64,000 nt of DNA from Lepiota brunneoincarnata (lineage: Eukaryota > Basidiomycota > Agaricomycetes > Agaricales > Agaricaceae): the NCBI GenBank assembly GCA_023014365.1, contig JAEBUN010000010.1, positions 372,001 through 436,000 of the forward strand, written 5' to 3'. Within the stretch, counting starts at the first letter, position 1; the number at the start of each line of letters is the position of its first letter. The notes under the pieces were generated by a model. That model was given only the letters and a program-made list of their open reading frames with translations. It was not told the DNA's origin and did not search any database. A program made the translations under genes and the position numbers. This document shows, in pieces, positions 23,256 through 34,070 of the stretch.

Positions 23256-24824
23256 ATGGATCTGCCGCCAGATGTTTGGCGTCGTGTCGCACTAGTTCCT
23301 ATCTAATGCTGAATTGAAGGGACTCTACCTCATCAATCGCGCATTTTACTGCATTGCTATGGGTATCCGATATCACGAGATCTCCATCGGGAGTGCACTA
23401 GTGTAAGTAGACTGGTTGCCTGTTGAAAGGCTCTGCTCAATGTGTCCTTCGTTGTAGCCTGGGTTCAAGCATCTGGAAACACGTCCAATCGCTGAGAATC
23501 AAACCTAATCCCCTCATATTTTTGGTTCCATATGCACCTCCAACTGAAGGCAAGGCAAGGAAACGCTTCGGCGTGCCAACCCATGTAATCCGTCGGATCA
23601 AGGCCTATCTTCCCTGGCGCCATGCCTCAGAACAGGAGTATATATACTGGATGCGGCACGACACGACACAAAGACTTCATCACTTCATTCGTTTGCTAGG
23701 CCACCTAACCAAGCTCACAGTTGAGTGGGATGCAAAGGGGATGGGGCGGCATTCATTTCTCCCTGCGATGTCGCTGCTGGATGCTGGATGGAATACATTC
23801 GGAACCTGCCTACGCCATCTGACTTTGTCAGGTCCCGATCGAGATCTGGTCAAAGGTCTTGGTCCCCAACCTCCGCCTAACTGCACTCGAGAGCTTGACA
23901 CTACGGGTCGATAAATTCGCACATAACACAGATGATACCGTTGTTATTCGAACAATCCTCTTACCCTTCATCCGGAGCCACTCGTCCACACTCACGGCGT
24001 TGGCATTTTCCTCGATTCAAAATCTTGATCTTACCTCCTTGTATCAAGGCGTTGGACATTTGCTTCACCTCAGCCGCCTCGAAATCGAACAGCCCTATCA
24101 ACCTGTCGACGACACCCATTCCGACGGCCTCCATCAGTTCCTAAAGGAGCACGCCGACCAGTTAAAGCATTTCCACTGGTCTTTTCTCCACGATCACTCC
24201 ACCTGGGTGTGTCAACCAACCGGAAGGGTCTGGTATGCACAATTACCCTACAAGCTGAGGTTACCCAAACTCCGAACCTTGAAGCTCGGATTGCTTGGGC
24301 TACCTCAGTTCAAGTATACACAGAGCATGTTCGCGTATGTCGGTCACCATATCTCAACTCTCACCACCTTGTCACTTAGTGGTTGGATCTTCGACACAGC
24401 ACTGCTCGAAATTTTGCTGAAGGTCATAGCTTCGCAAATCTTGCAGGACCTAGAATTTTCTGTTCGGGTTCTTACATCTCCCTTTTTCATTGCTCTATCC
24501 GAAAAACTCCCGTGCCTTGTCGTATTGAAGATCCGGTATGCTGAGGTCGGGCGCCATCAAATTAACTGGGGCGACCGAGTACTACTGAACAAGCAGTACT
24601 CTCCCGCAGATGTCCATGAGGAAATGGCTTCGGAGCTACGACATTTCGGACAGGATATGGAGGCGGTTAATTTGATGTATTGGCCACTTCAGATTGTTTA
24701 CTTGGAAAGGCTCGGGTGGTATGTCTGGCAATTTCAGCCAGTGGACGAGGTCGCTGCTTGCCTGTTGAAAGGCTTGCCTTGCGTTGCATTCCTTAATGGG
24801 AGGTACCGAGAAGACTTCTTTTAA
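23256..24824 (+). CDS. F-box protein paralogue B with two single-base frame breaks
   Basis: Exon 1 (23256-23402) starts MDLPPDVWRRVAL and, after one superfluous base near 23302, continues FLSNAELKGLYLINRAFY and GIRYHEISIG, the F-box of the same family as the copies at 1.7 and 25.8 kb. After a 55-nt intron, exon 2 (from 23458) carries IWKHVQSLRIKP and the Leu-rich region. A second extra base near 23854 changes frame just before VPNLRLTALESLTLRVDKF. The remaining 320 codons are open and end with the family block LPCVAFLNGRYREDFF. About 500 residues are expected. Alignment with paralogue C is almost gapless except at these two points, so errors or very recent inactivation are likely. Presumed SCF substrate adaptor. 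Confidence 0.72.
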
Positions 24825-25842
24825 CGGCGTCCTGAACGAAGACGTGGCGTCAAATGGCGACCAAAGGCATCTTTCTCCGACAATCCCTTGGTATCATAAT
24901 CCAAGTCGTACTAGTCGTGCTCAGCTTTTAGCTCGCACTCTCAGCCTGTTTTCAAGCAGTCAATCCTGGTCTCTCCCAATGATGAGCGTGTACATACGAG
25001 CAGATGGATTCGCTGCGTCCGCTGTAATTATCTTCATCCCAAAAACGGTCGACGCCTCATCACGAACATTTGGACTACATACATTGATATAATCAGTCAA
25101 GCTATATTCCTCGTACTCCTCCAGCATTGATGCGCTGTGCGACACCCCTAGACCCACAATTTGAAACCCGAAGTTCGTCGTTATATCGAGCTGAGTGACA
25201 ATCTGAAAGACCAAAAATACGGCGACGATGGACAGTCCTCGTCCCTGACGCCACTCTTATCCCCCACACACTGGAGCCACTTTCCTCCAAGTATTAAACT
25301 CATCTCCAGTCATCCTTTTTCGCTGGCTCTAGGTCTGGGGATGGGGCACCCTGAACTCCTAGGCGACGTCCGAATATACTCATGTCCCCCAACCCCTAAT
25401 ACACGTATTTAACACAGTCAACTGTCACTTGACTACATCATCCCGCGTTGCAGGAATGTATCATCTAGGTGAGGGAGAGGGACAAAGCGGCACAAACCTT
25501 AGATATCTCCTATTAATGGTCCCTGATTGGACGCAGAGCCTTCGTGTATGAGATTTCCTCAGTATTCGCCCTCCACCAGAAGGCTGTTGCAAATATATAA
25601 GTCGTGTCGATTGGACGGACCCGTTTTGTATCTCACCAGTCTATAGTCTATCACGGACCTGGGAGCTTTGGTAGCTATGGATAATATCAAACAGGGTCGC
25701 CATCCTGACTGGAAAGCTGTGGGCGCTAAATTCTGTGACTCTTGATCACTGCTTCCGCAGTACTACATCAGTACAGTGCTCGAACGTTCACCATCCAGCT
25801 TCAGTACGTCCACTGGACATTGGTCATCCACCAAGCTTGCCC
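24825..25842. other. intergenic region between F-box B and C
   Basis: Promoter region of F-box C. A minus-strand frame at 24960-25214 (85 codons) has plausible composition but no start context, partner exons or recognisable domain, so it is not called. Confidence 0.4.
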
Positions 25843-27535
25843 ATGGTATCTCGACGCCGCTCTCGGCGTGTCGAGCTTCCCAGTGAGATATGGCACTACA
25901 TATCTCTTTTTCTCAGTGACGACCAGCTGCGAAACATGTACTCGGTCAATCGCACATTCTACCGCATTGCCATGGGCCTGAGATATCGCGAGATGTCCAT
26001 CGGGAATTTTCATGGACCAGGGGGTCTTGATACTTTCAGATGCTATCTTCTCTCGTAAGTGGGTTCCTCCCATTAACCCCCTATCTGGTCTCACGGGTTC
26101 GCTGAAGGAACACATTCTTTTATCATATACCTCTTGACAGCGAGAACCCAGAGCTCATTCAACATGTTCGGTCACTCAAACTCAAGCCCACACCAGTGGG
26201 TGACCTACTCGCTGGTGCAAGCTCTGCGGTTTCGGTGAACATGCCGACGACGAGGACCAGGAAGGGGGTGCCTGCCAACCGACTTTTAGCTCGGATGGCA
26301 AACCTTACACTCCGTCGCCCCACTAAGCAGCAGAGGGAAGAGGAAGCTCGCCGCGGGAAAGTCCATATGGCCCAAAAGCTCAGAGATTTCGTCAATGCAC
26401 TTCAACGGCTGACGGAGCTAACAATCGAATGGGATGTTACCTGGGGTGGTCCACCGGAGTATTTTGACGACCCCGCGCAACTGCTTATCAGAGTTGGATG
26501 GGAGGCGTACAGTTCCAATCTTCGTGCACTGGAGCTGAAGATCCCTATCGAAATCTGCGACAAGATCCTTTCCCCCTCGCTTCAATTGGACAACCTTGAG
26601 AGCTTGACTCTCTGGTTGGAGAAGTATTATGTCAACACCAACGACTCAGCGGCCATACAGAAAGCACTCGTTCCATTCGTCCAAAGACATTCCAATACGC
26701 TCGAGGCACTCGCATTCAATTCATACCAGAACCTCGATATGACCGTGTTCTTCGAGGGCATCGGGTATATACCCCATCTTGGACGGCTACATATCCAGCA
26801 GCCCTACTGTGGTGCCGGATACAGCCATAGTTATACCCTTCTTCTCCATCGTTATATCGAAACTCTGACCGAGTTCAGCTGGAGCTTCCTCGAAGCACCT
26901 GATTCTCGGTTCAACTATACCCCCCAAGATGTATGGTTCAGCCAACCCCCTTACCAAGTCGTACTTCCAAACCTGCAACGCTTGAAGCTGGGCCTATGGG
27001 GCTTCCCATTGCACGGATATTTCGACGGCATCGCGTCATATATTGGAAACCACTATCAAACCCTGACGAGGCTGGCACTTGTCGGTTGGAGCTTCAGCAT
27101 GACGCAGTTCCACGAGTTGGCCAACGTCGTTTCACTCTCGTTGAAGGAGCTTGAGATATCTTTGCATATTCTGAGCTCTGCTGCTATACTCCATACAGCC
27201 ACAAAGTTTCCACAGCTCCAGGTGCTCCGCCTCTCGTATGGTGAGGTGGGTCGGGAAGTGTGGGTTCCGAATCTCCACGCCTATATTTCTGTAAATCCGG
27301 ACTGAAGCCGCAGGTTCGGCTGATAGGATGTGGGAGGCAAGAGTGCATCAGTTCCGGCAAGACACGGAGGTCTTGGAATTCCCAGACTGGCCAGCTCGAT
27401 ACTCTCTTCTTATCGGGTGGCACCCAAACTTACATGACAGTACTGAGGGTTGGAAAGTTGATGTTAGGGAGTTTGCCCCGAGTTGGATTTGTGAACGCGA
27501 GGTACCGGGAGGATATATTGAAACTGCGGCGATGA
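25843..27535 (+). CDS. F-box protein paralogue C
   Basis: Exon 1 (25843-26056) starts MVSRRRSRRVELPSEIWHYI and contains the F-box (LFLSDDQLRNMYSVNRTFYR, RYREMSIG). An 84-nt intron precedes exon 2 at 26141, which begins ENPELIQHVRSLKLKP. The Leu-rich half runs to about 27260 (YGEVGREVW). The last 90 codons are split between frames: AARVHQF-like MWEARVHQFRQDTEVL, then FLSGGTQTYMTVLRVG, ending SLPRVGFVNARYREDILKL. At least one extra base near 27404 and a further break or small intron near 27300 are needed. Total about 540 residues. Same family as A and B and presumably an SCF adaptor; the paralogues are most alike in the F-box and the last 25 residues, while the Leu-rich surface differs, as expected for substrate-recognition divergence. 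Confidence 0.74.
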
Positions 27536-28010
27536 AAGATACGCTATAGTTTATATCAATCTCAGGTCTCTCCTCCCCTCGAGCCCAGAACTCCCAGAAC
27601 CTGTAATGGCATTGTCTAACGTTGAACGTTGAACTGTGGCTTTAAGACCGAATCCTATCTGATTTTGACCTAGGTTCTAAGATGTCGTCTGGCCATTTTC
27701 AAGTGATAACGGTTAAAAGGATGGGGGACAGTGTTTCATATCATTCAATATGAGGGAGGTTCATCACGCTGGCCCGGAAGTAAGTAGATAAACTATAGTA
27801 AATACAAGACAGTTACATGTGCGTCGGCTGAGCGCGACAGATGAACAGAATTGATCATGCATGTAGAGATCGTTAGCATTCTATGCCAAGCAGAAACTTT
27901 GTACTCTCAGCGTGATCCGAACCTCGTAATATGCCGGTGATGGCGGGCAATCTCAGGTTCACGTTGAACCTCTGAAGCCTGACCTACAGCTAGAAACAGG
28001 AATTAGGACC
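27536..28010. other. intergenic region
   Basis: Convergent 3' ends of F-box C and the GTPase-kinase gene. Nothing recognisable. Confidence 0.4.
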
Positions 28011-31000
28011 TTAGTTATGTTTCTCCGCTTGCAAACGCAAAGCGCTTACCTTCATCAAAATTTCTTCCACGCGCCGCAAATCGACAGGAACCGCATTCCC
28101 TCCCGTTCTCATCGCGAGCCGGAACTCCACACTAAGATTCGCATCTCTAATTTCCCTCTCTCCAAAACGAATATCATATCGCAAAGCCTTCATGTCAGTC
28201 AATAACTGTTGACATGTTGGCCGTTCCTCAGGTTCAAATGCCCAACATCGTGACATTATACTCCATCCTTCATTACTGATGAGATCACGGACCTCACTTC
28301 TCCCTTCCGTCGGCCGGGTAGGCAAAATACCTCTGAGTATCTTTCCCAAGACGGTCGCATCACTTTTGTGCTCATAGAATGGAAGACGTCTTGTGAAGAT
28401 CTGAGGAGAAACCCCTGTTGTTACGGTAAGCGAATGACGATTTAAACTCGAGCCTTACTTCATAAAATACACATCCGAGGGCCCAAACGTCGCTCGCGCG
28501 GCAACGCCTCTCCGAGTCTTCAAAAACTTCCGGAGACACCCAACGGAATGTAACACGGTTGACCGTGGTCGTTGCTAGTGTTCGCATCATGGCATCGTTT
28601 GCAGCCACAGACGACAGTCCAAAGTCAGTAATACAAGCTACTCCCGCATCCGAGACAAGAATGTTGACCTAGAGGAACGACGGATTAATTGTTAAACGGC
28701 CATGGGAAGTAGATATCCTCACCCCCTTCAAGTCACCGTGAATAATTGATTCTTGATGGAGATAATCTAGACCACAGGTAACATCATACGCCTGCAAGAG
28801 ACTCGTTGATAGATATTAAAGCAAGCCAGGATGACCTACCAAGGGTTCTCGAAGGGCATCGGGATGTTCTCGCAAGTATACCACCAGATTTCCGTTCTTC
28901 ATCCAAGGTGACACAAGACACGCTCGGTGAACCGAATCCAGTTCAACATAATATAACCCGTAGAATGGCACTATGTTCGGATGGCACAGCTGTCCCCACA
29001 GTATCGCTTCTTTTGCGAGCACCTAGAGACAGTGTTAAACCACCAGCACTGGTCAAGAAGGATGATTTAATTGGGCGTACCCTCATTGCTGCACCAATAT
29101 CTCTATTCCTGTAAACACGGATGACTTTGAGACATATGTCCTGATCCCGATACTTTCCCGGGAATATGTCACAGAGGCCGCCAGTACCCTGTGCCACGGA
29201 AGCCTTAATAACACCACACAGAATGTATTGTTGAGGGTAGAGCTGGGAAGATTTTGACAATCTGTACAATGCCTTGACTCTTTCTTTGTGTAGAGGGCCT
29301 GATCGAGCCGCGGGTTCCAGTGAAATCTTAATCACCATGTTACGATGAGCATCAAGGAGCAATAAAAACTAGTGGGCTTACCGAATCCAAATAGTTGACC
29401 AGGAGTTGGGCGTCAGGCCCTATAAGCTCCTTCAGCGCCTTTTTCTTGGCTCTCTGCTGAAGAGTATTGTCCAACAGTTCCATGACTCTAATTCGGTGAG
29501 TGTCTGAACGGGATGAGTTATCGGACCCCTTGGTATTTGGTGGTCGATTGAACTGGTGATCAAGGGTCAGTTCTTCAATCTGGACCAACTTGGAATACGC
29601 ACCCTCATTTTTGTGCGACTCACTCCCAACCGATGCAAAGCCAACTTCATCGCTTTGTCGCAGCCAATAATTGCACGTTGGTCGTCAGGTCGGAGTACAT
29701 ATCGCTGCAGCTTGCCACCTGCTTTAATCTTTTCGAAGATTTCAAATATCTTCAACAGTTCTCTGACGCTCTTATGAGACACCGCGTCAGGGACCAGTCA
29801 TGAAGCTCGCACCGGTGAAAATCATCGACGGTATCGGTGACAGATTTGAGATATCCTTCTGCTGCTCGTACTTGATCACAGATAGTTCTGATCAGCTGGC
29901 CTGTATTGCTCATCAAAATAACGAGTGAATGGTCTGTGTCCTTCATTTCCTATAGCAACTTAATTAGATCAGGCGCGCGCTGTGCCTCATGAGGGGACCT
30001 ACGCTCAGCGATTCGGCTATGCCCAATGCAACTCCAATCACCCTTTGCAGGCCTGGGACTGGGACTCCGGCGACGGCAGTGCGTGTAAGCTTCAATACTT
30101 GGATGGTGCCTATAAGTCCTTTGGCCTGTATGTGCTTGGGGTCCGACTCAATAATACCCTCGAGGAAACAATCGATATCAGGGACGTCGCAAGGGGCGGG
30201 TGGAGACGAGGAACAATAATCTGTTTCACCGGACTCCCCAATGCTGGATGTAGTCAGGGTGCCGTGTTCCCGAAAACCCCACCCTCGCTGGAAACGTGGT
30301 ATGACTTTCTTTTCCAATTCGTCATAGACGTCGTATACAGCCACGCGCGACGTTGAGCCGAAGGGGCTCGGAGCGACAGAGGACGACGCAGAGTCGCGAA
30401 TGAACCGTCGACTGGGGAGGAACTGGTCCCTCTGTTGCTCGTCTTCCCTCGAGGCCGTGATTGTCTCTTGCAGCTGCTTAAATGTTTCACCCCGAGATCT
30501 GTCGTCTCCTCCAGATGATGTAACCTTTTTCGGGAGGTACTCAAGACGATGAACCAATTCCTTCGGTACGTTCTGAAGCCTGGAGGACAAAGATTGGCCG
30601 ACTGTTGTTTCATCCCAACGCTTCCCTTGATCGACCATCTCCCGCTGGATTTCCAAAGGCATGCGTACCAAAGGGAGCGAACTGACTATATTCCAAGCGG
30701 ATGCGCAGTTGTACTCAAAGCGCAACGCCTGTGACCCGCTGTCGAGGAACGGCTTCCAAAGGGTGTTACTGAGTTCTTCTTCACGCCTGATCCCTTCCTC
30801 AATATCATCGGGTTGTTCCAGCCTGTCCCAGTTCGTTGTAACAAAAACAACATTTGAGAGTGCGTCATCACCACAGAGCTTGTTGAACATGTCTAAATTT
30901 CGAAGGACGGTGTTCGTGACACGATTATCCGTGATGCGGTGGAGATACAGGACACCGGATAATTTGACGCCCGCTCGGTACCTGTCCTAAAGCAGGTTCT

Positions 31001-31514
31001 CATCGATCAAGATTTTTATGAAACAAAAAAAAATACACCGACGTCTTTTCCAGCCAGTCGGCGATGCTTTCCAAAATTTCTGTATCCCATTTATCGGTAG
31101 GGTCGAACGCTGGGGTATCCACGAAAACCACATCCCGTTGCCCATTGGGATCATGATAGCGAACCGCCTGGACTTTCGCAGCACAGGGGTCCAAGCCGTG
31201 ATCAATCTGGACATCCTCCGCACCGGTAGCGAGTTTGATGAACTACGGCCATGGAATATGTAAGGCCGAGCGATACCACCCGAACATGATAGGTCACCGA
31301 CCGTGCTCTTTCCTGCCCCAGTTGGTCCCATGACACTGAAAATTAATCAGGCTGCTGAATGGCACGAACATCAAAGGGTCAAAGGCCCCTGTCCAGCGTG
31401 TACTCACGCAACAACTGTATCGTTTTCGGTCAGAGGTTGAAAATTCGGAGTATCGCACCGGGGCGTGCTGGGTGCGGTCTCATACGTTGTCCATGACTCT
31501 TCACTATCGGACAT
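28011..31514 (-). CDS. P-loop GTPase / MLKL-like helical / TKL kinase fusion (copy 1)
   Basis: A multi-exon gene of very roughly 900 residues. It starts MSDSEESWTTYETAPSTP. Next comes an AIG1/septin-like GTPase: ENDTVVAVMGPTGAGKSTFI (Walker A), VVFVDTPAFDPTDKW (G3), GVLYLHRITDNRV and VVFVTTNWDRLEQ (G4 position). A charged linker leads to a helical module with AVAGVPVPGLQRVIGVALGI, LIRTICDQVR and DDFHR, the pattern seen in MLKL-like N-terminal domains attached to fungal kinases. The kinase follows a DAQLLVNYLD linker: ICLKVIRVY (ATP Lys), IIHGDLKG/VNILV (catalytic loop), ITDFGLSSV, FRWVSPEVF and CWAFEPEERPTCQQLL. All key kinase residues are present, so it should be active. I saw no forced frame break. 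Likely cytosolic signalling switch; an immune or cell-death role is inference. Confidence 0.78.
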
Positions 31515-31842
31515 CGCTAGAGGGACTAGCTAGAATGAAGGTGAGCTTCGGATAAATTTTGGGAGAACGGACGCACAGGTATTATGGGCATAAATGGGAG
31601 TAAAGCTGGTGCGGGGAAGGTGCGGGGTAGTATACAGCTCTTTGCCCATAGCCACCGAGGTCTATCTAGATTCGAATGTTCCAGATCTCCGCTCCTTTCC
31701 ACTCTGATGAACGCCCAAGATATGTTGTGTTGGGTCTAATGGGCGCTAAATGGTAACGTGTGGCATGCGTTAGATGCCGCGAAGAGTGCTGGACAGAAAC
31801 TCTGAGCCGTTTCTCCGACCCCCAGTTGTTAACATGAGTATG

Positions 31843-32329
31843 TCTCCCGACAGCCTTCGTCCCAGTGATGTAATCATCACGTATGTAAAGCTCGTCGTTT
31901 GCTGCAACTTCTCATTAATTGCAATAGGATAATGAGACCTACAGGGGCAGGTAAAAGCAACGTAAGAGCTCGAGTTGTGACGAGCTTGATGCAATGACTT
32001 ACTCATCCAATGATCCATTTCATCGATGTTTTGTCCCGACAACCTGGGGCCCGTACGAGACGCGTGAGCGGGAGCTGCAAGAGTAATTCTGGAACAGAGG
32101 GGCTCTCGGACTGCACGATTCTTGAATACGGAAGAAAGCGCAAGGAAGATTGTTGATGAATTGATCGTGGAATTGATCATGGAGAGGACGAAGCCAGAGA
32201 CCCTTTTAGAAAAGACGCCTCAACGAAACTCATGCGAGCCGAATGCTCTACAGCGCACTCCAAAAACTTCTAGCCGAGCAGAAGGACGCGGTAGGAAAGT
32301 TGATAGCGCGGCTGGAGGGGCAGGCGTAG
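31843..32329 (+). pseudogene. fragment of a GTPase-kinase paralogue (P-loop and helical linker)
   Basis: On the plus strand, SDVIIT is followed by an intron-like gap and MRPTGAGKSN (about 31930-31960), the Walker A block of the family. After a deletion, EESARKIVDELI and ETHASRMLYSALQKLLAEQK (up to the stop at 32327) match the helical linker of the copy at 51 kb (ETQAGRMLYSSLQRLLSDQK). The G3 and G4 region and the kinase are absent, and the frame changes between the blocks. This is a dead piece, oriented head-to-head with copy 1. Confidence 0.65.
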
Positions 32330-33019
32330 GATACCCAGTCACTCAAACATCCAGGGAACTTGTTTTGTTAATATTCTGAGCTGCCGACTGAGAGAAAAGG
32401 GGCCAATTCACCCGGGGGGAGTTGGGGGGATTACATCCAATGACACAGGCATAACGGACAAAACTCTCCCGGATAGGTTCCTGCAGAAAAAGCGAGCCCA
32501 CCCGGGGCCCCAACGGCTTAGCCATGCGGACACACTAGCCACCCTTCCCAGGATATTGTACCCAAAGAAATGGACGCAAACTATGGCGGCCGTCTCGAGT
32601 TGACTACTACGAATGGACAATCGGGCATTCACTCATCGTGCGCAATATATCATTGTCAATACGCGCACCACTGACCGAGAAGAAAGGTCGACTCCGCCTG
32701 ACACGCTCGAAGGCGTGGGGTTACCACCGGAATTCGATCCCCCGCCAAGTGACGACGGTTTTGAGACGATTGAGAAAGGTAATCCCCGTGGTCATCTATG
32801 AGTTACGAAGACTCCAAATAAGAATCTCGGACGACCGGGACACGGCTGATCACAACCCCATTGTAAAACCGTACACCGGATATCCTGCCATTTGGTCAAG
32901 CTCACGTCGAATCATTCAGCGATTCTAAGTGGCCGACGTTCAGCTTTAAGAAGGTACGGCGACTATGGTGTGGACAAACCTCGACTAAGCCAGCCCTTGT
33001 TAGGCTCTACAAACGAGGA
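32330..33019. other. region between GTPase fragments
   Basis: A short plus-strand frame at 32613-32801 ends PPPSDDGFETIEKGNP and could be the displaced N-terminal exon of a GTPase copy, since acidic D/E-rich leaders precede the P-loop in relatives. Evidence is weak; no gene is called. Confidence 0.25.
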
Positions 33020-33458
33020 TTGAAAACAACTGAGCCCCAGATAATGCAGAAGCCTTCCATTTTGAAAAGGACATGGAACAATCTTAGCCGGGGAGAAGTC
33101 AAAGACGTCAAGGCTGAGGAGATCAAGGGGAGTGATATAGTCATTGCGTACGCATCCTCAATGAAGGTCCAAGACTCATGGTCTTTGCACAGGCTGATGG
33201 GCCCAACTGGGGCAGGAGAGAGTTCGGTGCACATTCTCCCAACGGATATCGTCCATGATCCTCATATTTGGCTTCCGATTCATTAGCACTGCCATCGGGT
33301 TCGACAGGGGAATTGGCCATGGCTTGGAGTCCTGTACTAGCGAGATCGGGATGTTGAGGGTGAGGGTTCCTGGCGAAGATATTAATATTGTTCGGGTCGA
33401 CCATTGGAAATCTGCGCATTGGATTGTAGAACGAAAAGTCGCGTTCGCAACAAAATAG
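33020..33458 (+). pseudogene. GTPase-domain pseudogene of the GTPase-kinase family
   Basis: Reads EIKGSDIVIAYASS, then HRLMGPTGAGESS. After an apparent intron (33225 to about 33284) it reads AIGFDRGIGHGLESCTSEIG, VRVPGEDINIVRVDHW and a stop at 33456. GHGLESCTSEI is a hallmark of the agaricomycete P-loop GTPases between Walker A and G3. The Walker A Lys is replaced by Glu (GAGES) and the G3 DTPG is lost (VDHW), so GTP binding cannot be normal. Nothing of the kinase follows. Confidence 0.7.
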
Positions 33459-34070
33459 TAAAAACAAGTGTAACCGGCGAAACGGTTACGAGGCCTCAAG
33501 TCCGTCGTAAGAGCAAGAACACGAGAGGGAGTGAAATTAGGAATAGGGTAATGACAGAGGGTAAAGAACGAGAGGTCGTTTAAAACGAGAGAATGAGAGC
33601 GAGGCTCCCCCCAAAAACTTTCTCCTAGAGGTGCTCGCGCACCTGTTTTATACTACAAGTCCTAGACAATTAGCGACGAAAGATAGAATACGTCGCGAAG
33701 GAAAATTAATGTGTAACTACCACTACAAAGGAAAAGAACTACGCTAAAGAGGGAGGGGGGCATTGTGCCACCGGGATCAACAATGCCTCGGGAGTCGCGA
33801 CACGTCGGGAGTGATGGACAATGTGAGAAGGGAGCGCGCGCCAAGTTTCGTGCGCAGGCGCGTTTCCTCTCTCACAGGATTGAGGTGCACTTGAATGGAA
33901 GCCGATGCGGCGCGAACGGGTGCGTGCTCGGTTGTGAGCCCGAAGAGCTGGATTGTGGTGGCGGGAGGCAAAGAGTGTATAAAGAAGGGGAAGAGACAGA
34001 GGAGGTCTGTGATGAGGGAGTGACCGAGGGATTCTGGAATAGCTTGGCGATGTCAGACTTGGTGAGTTTA
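33459..34070. other. GTPase-fragment flank, purine-rich
   Basis: Contains the perfect inverted repeat GTAACCG-gcgaaa-CGGTTAC near 33470-33490 and a purine-rich run, AAAGAGGGAGGGGGGC, near 33745. A solo LTR was considered but no paired ends or target duplication were found. No gene is supported. Confidence 0.3.

Noticed and set aside
24960..25214. Minus-strand 85-codon open frame between F-box B and C
   Set aside because: Plausible composition but no promoter, partner exon or recognisable domain; chance open frame cannot be excluded.
27278..27330. Small intron in F-box C between VNPD and MWEARV
   Set aside because: The GT to AG spans available are about 24-50 nt with inconsistent phases; I left the junction unresolved.
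33470..33760. Possible solo LTR (TGTAACCGGCG start, inverted GTAACCG/CGGTTAC, purine run)
   Set aside because: No matching terminal sequence ending in CA with a target-site duplication, and no internal retroelement sequence, was found.
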